This document shows positions 1-5,970 of a DNA stretch of 37,897 bases, piece after piece. Under the pieces are notes generated by a model, which was not told the DNA's origin, did no database searches, and worked only from the letters and a program-made list of their open reading frames with translations. The stretch comes from a virus: IMG/VR virus record IMGVR_UViG_3300025873_000011, positions 1 to 37,897 of that record; one strand, written 5' to 3'. A program made the translations under genes and the position numbers. Each line of letters starts with the position of its first letter. Position 1 is the stretch's first letter.

Positions 1-1
1 A

Positions 2-145
2 AGTTGCGTGATTAAGCCAGAGATAGGGGTACAGTATCTATTCCCATCAGGCTTACAGCACATGGTATATCCTTTCTTCGGAGAGGGTGAGAGAAGAACA
101 GTCGCAGCGAATTTGAATTGCTGGGATGTACAGGAAAAACAATGA
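2..145 (+). CDS. 2OG-Fe(II) oxygenase-like protein, C-terminal end (partial)
   Basis: An open frame enters from the left edge and ends at TGA 143-145, giving about 47 residues. It reads like the end of the putative 2OG-Fe(II) oxygenase family common in marine phages. It has a FPSGLQH stretch, whose His would be the distal iron ligand, then VYPFFGEGERRT, whose Arg would bind 2-oxoglutarate, then AANLNCW. The first iron ligands (HxD) lie outside the window. The stop overlaps the next start (ATGA at 142-145), so both genes belong to one plus-strand transcript. Substrate is unknown. The family call rests on the motif alone. Confidence 0.6.
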   Translation, partial: SCVIKPEIGVQYLFPSGLQHMVYPFFGEGERRTVAANLNCWDVQEKQ

Positions 146-372
146 CAGAAGAAATAACAGTAGAGACTACGGAAGTGGCTGTAGACCCTTTAATAACAAC
201 CAAATTGGCTTATGTAGAAAACTTACAAAAAGAACTTGAAGGGATTCAGGAACAGATGGCTTCCTTACAGTATCAACTGGATATTAGAGTAACGGCTTTA
301 ACTATGTACCAGAGTGCCTTGGAAGTGGTGGTGGAAGAAGAACCTAAAGAAAATGGTAAGGATAAAGTTTAA
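142..372 (+). CDS. Small acidic coiled-coil protein, unknown function
   Basis: This 76-residue protein starts at the ATG overlapping the oxygenase stop. A longer version from TTG 118 is possible but would run through the upstream gene. Residues about 25-55 (KLAYVENLQKELEGIQEQM and onward) look like a short coiled coil, and both ends are acidic. There is no signal peptide or membrane segment. The position between the oxygenase and small membrane proteins suggests a late transcript. I do not recognise a family. Confidence 0.6.
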   Translation: MTEEITVETTEVAVDPLITTKLAYVENLQKELEGIQEQMASLQYQLDIRVTALTMYQSALEVVVEEEPKENGKDKV

Positions 373-392
373 TAAAATAAAGAGGTAAATCT

Positions 393-563
393 ATGTTAAT
401 AACAATAGGATTAATAATAAGTGCCATAGTATTTATTGCATCAGCAATAGCTGCTATTACACCAACTCCTAAAGATGATAAATGGATAGGAAAACTATAC
501 AAAATCATTGATGTTTGTGCGTTGAATATAGGCAAAGCTAAGCAAGTTCCTAGTAAAAAATAA
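393..563 (+). CDS. Small single-pass membrane protein (56 aa)
   Basis: ATG 393 follows an AGAGGT ribosome-binding site and the frame runs to TAA 561-563, overlapping the next ATG (TAATG). Residues 2-22 form one hydrophobic segment (LITIGLIISAIVFIASAIAAI). The tail TPTPKDDKWIGKLYKIID followed by LALN-like residues resembles a small membrane protein found in many phages. It could be part of a holin or antiholin set, given the membrane proteins and lysis genes that follow. Function is unproven. Confidence 0.65.
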   Translation: MLITIGLIISAIVFIASAIAAITPTPKDDKWIGKLYKIIDVCALNIGKAKQVPSKK

Positions 564-748
564 TGGCTACAGTACGGGATGCTTTAAATGCCATTGAATC
601 TCACGAAAGAGAATGCAAAGCATTATATAAAAGTATTGATACAAGGTTAGAAGCAGGAGCAAAACGCTTTGATAAACTTGAAGCAATGGTTTGGGCTATC
701 TATCCATTTATTGTTGCAACTATTGTTGCAGCTAAATTTATAGGATAA
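563..748 (+). CDS. Small membrane protein, XhlA-like topology, holin candidate
   Basis: This 61-residue protein has a charged N-terminal helix (residues about 5-40, rich in E, R and K) and one C-terminal membrane segment (residues about 42-60, AMVWAIYPFIVATIVAAKFI). This layout is seen in XhlA-type haemolysin/holin accessory proteins. The start overlaps the preceding stop, so translation is probably coupled. Together with the neighbouring small membrane proteins it is a candidate for the holin role that the leaderless lysozyme at 8557 needs. Confidence 0.55.
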   Translation: MATVRDALNAIESHERECKALYKSIDTRLEAGAKRFDKLEAMVWAIYPFIVATIVAAKFIG

Positions 749-752
749 TTAT

Positions 753-1178
753 ATGTATGAATATAGTTGTAAAGTTACAAGAGTGGTCGATGGCGATACT
801 TGCGATTGTATTATCGACTGCGGTTTTAGCATTTTGCATAAGTGTCGTGTTCGTTTATATGGTATTGATACTCCCGAGTCACGCACTCGTAACAAGGATG
901 AGAAGGTTAGAGGAAAAATGGCTGGGGCTTTCTTAAATGATGCTATAGAAAATGGTGAGAATGTTGTAATACGAACTAAATTAAAAGACTCTAGGGGCAA
1001 ATTTGGAAGGGTTTTAGGAGAGATAATCGTAGATGGCGTTAATATTAATCAAGCTATGGTTAAGAACTATCACGCTGCTGCATACTTTGGTCAGAGTAAA
1101 GAGGCAATAGAGGCAGTCCACCAATCTAATAGAACTAAATTAATAGAATTAGGTAAATTTACTCCAGTAGAGGTTTAG
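753..1178 (+). CDS. Staphylococcal-nuclease-like (thermonuclease) protein
   Basis: This 141-residue protein is a single SNase domain, a Ca2+-dependent phosphodiesterase fold cutting DNA or RNA. VVDGDT (residues 11-16) gives the metal Asp, RLYGIDTPE (34-42) gives the equivalents of R35, D40 and E43 of the S. aureus enzyme, and GKFGRVLGE (82-90) gives the R87 equivalent. All catalytic residues appear present. There is no signal peptide, so it should act in the cytoplasm, perhaps in host DNA breakdown, unless released at lysis. It sits 4 bases after the membrane protein gene. Confidence 0.85.
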   Translation: MYEYSCKVTRVVDGDTCDCIIDCGFSILHKCRVRLYGIDTPESRTRNKDEKVRGKMAGAFLNDAIENGENVVIRTKLKDSRGKFGRVLGEIIVDGVNINQAMVKNYHAAAYFGQSKEAIEAVHQSNRTKLIELGKFTPVEV

Positions 1179-1179
1179 T

Positions 1180-1569
1180 ATGGAAGATAGAAGCGGTAGA
1201 TTCGGAGGCGACATGGATCGCAACGAAGTTGAGATGGACTTGAACAAGTTTATGGCTATGATACAAGAAATATCTCAATTAAAAGATAAAATAAGAGAAT
1301 TAGAAGATGTATCAAATGTGAATCCACATCAAAAATGGATTCATTTAGCTCAGGCAGTAGATTCATGGAGAATCTTTCCAAGAGCTTTCCTGACTGTTTA
1401 TATATTTCTGCTTTATTATACTGTGATGTGGTTTATGGAATTACCAGAACCCAGCTTTGAGCAGTCAGGTTTAATATCTATTGTTGTTGGAGCAGGTGCA
1501 GCATGGTTCGGACTCTATGCAGGAACATCGGGTAGCTCTAAGAGTTTTAAAGGGGAAGGAAAAGAATAA
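1180..1569 (+). CDS. Phage membrane protein, probable holin-like, two membrane segments
   Basis: This 129-residue protein begins with a hydrophilic coiled-coil region (residues about 15-45), followed by hydrophobic segments around 68-87 (RAFLTVYIFLLYYTVMWFM) and 97-115 (GLISIVVGAGAAWFGLYAG). The pattern WRIFPRAF, then YYT-MWFM, then GAGAAWFGLY recurs in small membrane proteins of marine phages. It lies 1 base after the nuclease stop and abuts the next gene. The holin role is inferred from topology and position. Confidence 0.6.
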   Translation: MEDRSGRFGGDMDRNEVEMDLNKFMAMIQEISQLKDKIRELEDVSNVNPHQKWIHLAQAVDSWRIFPRAFLTVYIFLLYYTVMWFMELPEPSFEQSGLISIVVGAGAAWFGLYAGTSGSSKSFKGEGKE

Positions 1570-1866
1570 ATGTCAGAAACATTTAATCTTATTTCAGAAT
1601 TAGGCTTGCCTATAGCTAGCGGTTTAATTATGGGATTTTTTATATTTCTTGTTATGAAACAGCTTATGGATAATCTTGTAGATGAAATTAAACTGGTACA
1701 GGGGATATCAAAAATGCTAATAACTAGAGCATCTATAATGAATAACGATATTATTCGTATAGATACTAGCGTGTCAGCAGCTCTTAATCTTGCTCCAGAT
1801 TTAGAAAGAATAGCGAGAGCAGAAAATTTTGTTGAAGATGGAAAGATAGACGCTCGAAGAGACTAA
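1570..1866 (+). CDS. Small membrane protein, holin-like, first of a similar pair
   Basis: This 98-residue protein has one N-terminal membrane segment (residues about 13-33, GLPIASGLIMGFFIFLVMKQ) followed by a charged amphipathic region with heptad-like spacing. The same plan (LISELGLPI..., membrane helix, coiled coil) appears in the next gene (LVADFGFPV...), suggesting an old duplication. The stop overlaps the next start (TAATG at 1864-1868). BhlA/UviB-type holins have this topology. No motif decides the function. Confidence 0.55.
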   Translation: MSETFNLISELGLPIASGLIMGFFIFLVMKQLMDNLVDEIKLVQGISKMLITRASIMNNDIIRIDTSVSAALNLAPDLERIARAENFVEDGKIDARRD

Positions 1867-2141
1867 TGGATATAGTCCAATTAGTCGCTGACTTTGGTTT
1901 TCCAGTCGTTATGGTAGTCGGTCTTGGGTATTTTGTTTATTTTGTGTGGCAAACTATTACAAAAAAAATAGACCCTGCTGTAGAAAGCATGAAAACAACT
2001 ATTATACGTTTAACCGATCAGCTTAGATTATTAGACCAAGACATGATAAGACTGCAAGAGAAAGTAAATACAGCTTTAAAGTTGAAGGAAAAGAATGAAA
2101 ACAATAAATATAAAAAAGGAAAAGATAAGGAAACCAAATAA
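1866..2141 (+). CDS. Small membrane protein, holin-like, second of a similar pair
   Basis: This 91-residue protein has a membrane segment at residues about 11-31 (FPVVMVVGLGYFVYFVWQT), a coiled-coil stretch to about residue 75, and a very basic Lys-rich end. It matches the plan of the gene before it. Its last 47 bases overlap the csgF-like gene, which starts at 2095 in another frame. The curli module is therefore physically tied to the membrane-protein set. Confidence 0.55.
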   Translation: MDIVQLVADFGFPVVMVVGLGYFVYFVWQTITKKIDPAVESMKTTIIRLTDQLRLLDQDMIRLQEKVNTALKLKEKNENNKYKKGKDKETK

Positions 2142-2652
2142 CAAAGTTCTAGGTTTAGCTGTTATTTTAATTTTTATTTTTGTTGTTTCAGGATATTCAT
2201 ACTCCTTGCTTGCAGATGAATTAGTACATAAGTTTGGTAGTCCTAGTTTCAATGGACAAAATCAATCAGCTCATTACCTCACCATTGATGAACAGGAGAG
2301 AACAAGAGCAGCAGATATTGCCGCAGATATACAGGATGCTTTAGAAGAAGCAGAGCGAGAAGCTGATAATACTGTTCTTGCGAAGTTTTTACGCAATCTG
2401 GAATCAAGGATTTACTCAACTTTGGCAAAGGACATATCCGAATCTTTATTTAACTACAGTGGAATACCCACAAGAGATAACCCAATAGCGGGGGAAATAA
2501 ACCTAGAAGGCAACATATTAAAATGGATCAATGATGGAACTACGATTACCTTAATCATTGAAGAATGGTTTGATGGCGTACTTATTTCCACGACAGAAAT
2601 TGTCATTCCAGTAGGAAGTTTTGGTGGCTGTTGGGTAGATTGTGACGGATGA
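2095..2652 (+). CDS. csgF: CsgF-like curli assembly protein
   Basis: This 185-residue protein has a basic N-terminus and a hydrophobic export signal at about residues 19-40, with likely cleavage near SLLADE. The mature start, HKFGSPSFNGQNQ, matches the N-terminal CsgF signature (E. coli FQFRNPNFGGNP), the part that inserts into the CsgG pore. In E. coli, CsgF sits outside the outer membrane and helps nucleate curlin; the family is about 138 residues, so this one is longer. The C-terminal half (INDGTTITLIIEEWFDGVLI) also fits the beta-rich CsgF tail. An AAGGAAAAG site precedes ATG 2095, and the stop overlaps the csgG start (ATGA). Confidence 0.75.
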   Translation: MKTINIKKEKIRKPNNKVLGLAVILIFIFVVSGYSYSLLADELVHKFGSPSFNGQNQSAHYLTIDEQERTRAADIAADIQDALEEAEREADNTVLAKFLRNLESRIYSTLAKDISESLFNYSGIPTRDNPIAGEINLEGNILKWINDGTTITLIIEEWFDGVLISTTEIVIPVGSFGGCWVDCDG

Positions 2653-3467
2653 AATGGTTAATTGTTATAGCGCTTCTTGTAATTAATGGTTGTGCTTCAA
2701 TAGGATTACAACAAACAAACTGCGCTTCCTTTGTTATTTGTCCAGAAGGTCCACAGATAGTACCCACTGCAGCAACCCAACTGCTAAACCTTCCGCCACC
2801 CAATACCAAAGCTGTGGTGGCTGTTTATGATTTCCCTGATTTAACAGGGCAAAGAAAGTCCAACGACAACATAGCCAGTTTCAGTACCGCAGTAACTCAA
2901 GGCGGGGTGGACATTCTAATAGAAGCGTTGAGGGATGCAGGCAGGGGTAATTGGTTTGCGGTGGTTGAAAGGTCAGGCTTGGATAGTTTATCAAGAGAGC
3001 GACAACTTATTATCAACACCCGTAAAACCTATGCAGGAGAAGGTGAGAATGTTCTTAAACCACTGCTCTATGCAGGTTTGATTCTTGAAGGCGGCATCGT
3101 TTCCTATGACACAAACTTGAGGACAGGTGGGAATGGCGCAAGATATCTAGGGATCGGATTTAAAAATCAGTACCGAGAAGATAGGGTGACTGTAGTTCTC
3201 AGGGCAATATTAGTACAGACAGGGGAAGTATTGCTCACTGTTACCTCAACCAAAGCAATCTTGTCTACAGGCAAGGGAACGGATTTATTTCGTTTCTATG
3301 AGTCAGGCACTCAACTTGGAGAGTTTGAAAGTGGCAGCACAATCAACGAGCCTATAGGTCTTGCTGTACGAACTGCAATAGAAGCGGCAGTGTATGGTTT
3401 GGTTATTCAGGGCTTGGAAAAAGAGGTCTGGGATTTTAATTATGCTACACTGAAGCAGGAGAAATAA
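2649..3467 (+). CDS. csgG: CsgG-like curli secretion pore lipoprotein
   Basis: This 272-residue protein, close to the 277 of E. coli CsgG, has a lipoprotein signal with a lipobox ending in Cys15 (LVINGC). CsgG nonamers form the ungated outer-membrane channel that exports curlin. Family signatures run in order: LPPPNTKAVVAVYDF (48-62), TGQRK (66-70), ASFSTAVTQGG (76-86), where F78 fits the constriction Phe, WFAVVERSGLDSL (102-114), LILEGGIVSYDTN (144-156), GGNGARYLGIG (160-170), TGEVLLTV (191-198) and NEPIGLAVRTAIEAAV (233-248). The Asn next to the constriction Phe in E. coli is Ser here. Local GC is visibly higher than in flanking phage genes. Confidence 0.93.
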   Translation: MKWLIVIALLVINGCASIGLQQTNCASFVICPEGPQIVPTAATQLLNLPPPNTKAVVAVYDFPDLTGQRKSNDNIASFSTAVTQGGVDILIEALRDAGRGNWFAVVERSGLDSLSRERQLIINTRKTYAGEGENVLKPLLYAGLILEGGIVSYDTNLRTGGNGARYLGIGFKNQYREDRVTVVLRAILVQTGEVLLTVTSTKAILSTGKGTDLFRFYESGTQLGEFESGSTINEPIGLAVRTAIEAAVYGLVIQGLEKEVWDFNYATLKQEK

Positions 3468-3468
3468 T

Positions 3469-4146
3469 ATGAAGATACTTCTAAGCATAATTATTTTGTT
3501 TGTCTCAGCAGTTGCTTTCGCAGGCAATAACGATATATATATCACTCAAACTGGCACAGGTCTAACCTTGACGATTGACCAGATTGGAGCAACCAATAAG
3601 GTGGGAACTTCACAAGCAAGAGTTATACTCAGTGGTACGAGCATGGCGGTTGACCTAGATCAGATTGGCGATACCAACACAATCGCTGCTAGCATCCTAC
3701 AAGGAAATTCTTCCAGTTGGACTTACAGTGCAACAGGAGACAGCAATGTGGGAACATTTGCGGTGGGAGCCACTGGCGATGTGGCATCTACAGACTTTGA
3801 TTTTGCAGCAGTCGGGGATTCCAATGTGCTTACCTTTACCCAAGGCGACTCGGCAACAGCAACAGCAGGTAATCAGGACTTCGCTATTACAGGCACATCC
3901 AATGATATAAACGTCAAGTGTAATGTCATAGGCTGTATTAATAGCTGGACTGTTTCTGGAAACTCCAATGATATAGATACATTGCAGTCAGGCAGACAAG
4001 ATCACGATATTACAGTTGCTCTTACTGGAAGCTCAAATGATGTAGACATAGATCAGACAGACACAGCAAATACCAATGTTGCCAATATAATATCAACCAC
4101 TTCAAGTGCTACCATCAACGTAGATCAATGCACAAGTGGCTGTTAA
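3469..4146 (+). CDS. Secreted curlin-repeat-like protein 1 (candidate amyloid subunit)
   Basis: This 225-residue protein has a clear signal peptide (MKILLSIIILFVSAVAFA, then GNND). The mature part is rich in Ser, Thr, Asp, Asn, Gly and Gln and repeats a beta-strand/turn unit such as LTIDQIGATN, VDLDQIGDTN, SATGDSN, AAVGDSN, AITGTSN, VSGNSN and LTGSSN. This resembles the curlin unit (strand, Q-x-G-x-x-N turn, strand) of CsgA and CsgB. It lies 1 base after csgG behind an AGGAG site, so it is the likely cargo of that pore. Unlike E. coli CsgA it has close Cys pairs (KCNVIGC, QCTSGC). Whether it polymerises is not known. Confidence 0.8.
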   Translation: MKILLSIIILFVSAVAFAGNNDIYITQTGTGLTLTIDQIGATNKVGTSQARVILSGTSMAVDLDQIGDTNTIAASILQGNSSSWTYSATGDSNVGTFAVGATGDVASTDFDFAAVGDSNVLTFTQGDSATATAGNQDFAITGTSNDINVKCNVIGCINSWTVSGNSNDIDTLQSGRQDHDITVALTGSSNDVDIDQTDTANTNVANIISTTSSATINVDQCTSGC

Positions 4147-5210
4147 TTCTACTGGTAGGAACACTTAACGCAGCAGAAATTGGGGAAATCTCTGAGCTGA
4201 GAGGCATAGGTGAGATAACACGCAAGGATGCCAGTACAGCGCTTCTAGCTGAATTGGCTTCTGATATATTTTCCTTTGATGATGTCAGGACTGGGAATGG
4301 TCGTATGGCAATACAGTTCTTGGATTCTTCCATATTAAAACTAACCGAACACTCCAAAGTCGTCATAGACAATTACATCTATGATCCTGACCCAAGCAAA
4401 ACCAAACTAGCATTGAACATGGCATCAGGAACTGCTCGTTTTATCACAGGTAAACTGGGGGGGATAAATAAGAACAATATTCGGATAAGGACACCAAGCG
4501 CCAATATTGCGATAAGAGGCACTGACTTCACCACAACTGTTGATGAGTTGGGGAGAAGCCTGATTATCCTACTGCCCAATCCAGATGGAACTTCATCAGG
4601 GGAGATAGCAGTAGAAACTTGGTCAGGAACGGAAATACTTAACAAGCCTTTTCAAGCCACGATGGTTTCTACGTTTGAGTCACGACCCACTAAAGCGGTT
4701 GTCTTGGGTAATATAACGCTAGGTCTAATAGACAATATGCTTATCATCAACAAGCCACCTGCGATTGTGCAGGCTGTAGAGGAACAAAGCGGAGAGATCA
4801 AGACGGATTTGGATAAGGATTTTTTTGAAGAAGCTCCTGATCTGGATAAGGATTTCTTGGAAGTTGAGGAAGAAATAAGCCGCTTGGATATAGATTTGTT
4901 ATCCTTTGATTTCCTTGTGGATTTATTGGCAATAATGGCAGCAGGGGCAAAGAAGAAAACAACATCAGGGGGAGAGTTAGAAGGTGTAGAATTGATGGGG
5001 ATTATTCCAAGATATGATCCAACTTACCAAACATACACCTTTGTAGATGGGGCTTATCTATATTTAGTACATCAGGGAACAAATACCTTTGATATTGCTC
5101 TGGATAAATACGCAGCCGCTTATTTGAGTATAGATACAGCAGGAATCATAATGGAGATAGAGGTTAATGGTGCAGGCGATAACACTATTATTATTTTTCA
5201 GTCTCCTTAG
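4128..5210 (+). CDS. FecR-domain secreted protein
   Basis: This 360-residue protein has an N-terminal signal peptide (MHKWLLILLVGTLNAA). A FecR-type domain covers about residues 17-175, with the GEISELRGIGEITR opening, DDVRTGNGRMAIQFLDSSILKL, and IRTPSANIAIRGTDF, the usual TP-x-A-x-x-x-RGTxF signature. A DLDKDF(F/L)E repeat, an acidic linker and a hydrophobic stretch follow (about 225-275). FecR domains in the periplasm transmit surface signals, and stand-alone forms often sit beside CHASE2 cyclases, as here. It overlaps curlin-like gene 1 by 19 bases and curlin-like gene 2 by 44, so it is embedded in the operon. Confidence 0.85.
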   Translation: MHKWLLILLVGTLNAAEIGEISELRGIGEITRKDASTALLAELASDIFSFDDVRTGNGRMAIQFLDSSILKLTEHSKVVIDNYIYDPDPSKTKLALNMASGTARFITGKLGGINKNNIRIRTPSANIAIRGTDFTTTVDELGRSLIILLPNPDGTSSGEIAVETWSGTEILNKPFQATMVSTFESRPTKAVVLGNITLGLIDNMLIINKPPAIVQAVEEQSGEIKTDLDKDFFEEAPDLDKDFLEVEEEISRLDIDLLSFDFLVDLLAIMAAGAKKKTTSGGELEGVELMGIIPRYDPTYQTYTFVDGAYLYLVHQGTNTFDIALDKYAAAYLSIDTAGIIMEIEVNGAGDNTIIIFQSP

Positions 5211-5970
5211 TTTCAATGTGTTGGCAGGCAATAACCTGATAACCATTCAAACCAAAGGCACTGGATCAACAATCACGATCAAGCAGGTAGGTAGTAGCAA
5301 TACCACAGGCATTTATTGTGGTTTGGGAAGTTTTGACAGTTCATTGGTCAATACCCATAACTGCGATAATGCCACCATTACTGCCACTGTAACAGGGATT
5401 TCAAATATCGTTTACTCGCAATCGGTATGGTCAAACCACGATGGACAAAAATGGATAACCACAGTAGTTGGCAATGATAATTATGCAGTTATTGATATGG
5501 ATGAAGATGATAATACTTCAACCATTATTCAAGACGGAAATGATAACGATGCTTGGATTTTAGGTTCTGGAGACAATAGTGTTTATAAGATAGAGCAGTT
5601 AGGGGATGACTATTACGCCAAGATTTACGCTTTTTCAGATAATTCTGATGTTTGGATCACTCAAGAGGGTACAGGGGATCATAATGCTTATGTTCTTAAC
5701 TATCCAGGTGGAGATAATAACTCTACTAGATTAATTCAAAAGGGATCGGGAGTAAAAGATGCAGATATCTACTTTTACAGTGGTGCTGATGATAATGACG
5801 TTAATTTAACGCAACAAGGAAACGGCTCACATACTGCATATATGAGATTTTATACTACAGATTACGATGTAGCTGTAATTCAAAAAGGTTCATCTAATCA
5901 ATCTTATTCAGCTCAATTTAATTGTACTGGAGGAGGTTGCGATAAAACTATTTCAATAACTCAGCAATGA
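5167..5970 (+). CDS. Secreted curlin-repeat-like protein 2 (candidate amyloid subunit)
   Basis: This 267-residue protein has a signal peptide (MVQAITLLLFFSLLSFNVLA, then GNN). The mature part repeats a strand with I-x-Q-x-G turns: ITIKQVGSSN, STIIQDGNDN, YKIEQLGDDY, VWITQEGTGDHN, TRLIQKGSG, VNLTQQGNGSHTAY and AVIQKGSSNQSY, ending in SITQQ. The Q-x-G-x-x-N pattern is clearer than in the first curlin-like protein. It is acidic and rich in Asp, Asn and Tyr, with Cys near both ends (IYCGLG, NCTGGGC). A CsgA/CsgB-like division of labour is possible, but I cannot say which protein is nucleator. Its stop overlaps the cyclase start (ATGA). Confidence 0.8.
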   Translation: MVQAITLLLFFSLLSFNVLAGNNLITIQTKGTGSTITIKQVGSSNTTGIYCGLGSFDSSLVNTHNCDNATITATVTGISNIVYSQSVWSNHDGQKWITTVVGNDNYAVIDMDEDDNTSTIIQDGNDNDAWILGSGDNSVYKIEQLGDDYYAKIYAFSDNSDVWITQEGTGDHNAYVLNYPGGDNNSTRLIQKGSGVKDADIYFYSGADDNDVNLTQQGNGSHTAYMRFYTTDYDVAVIQKGSSNQSYSAQFNCTGGGCDKTISITQQ

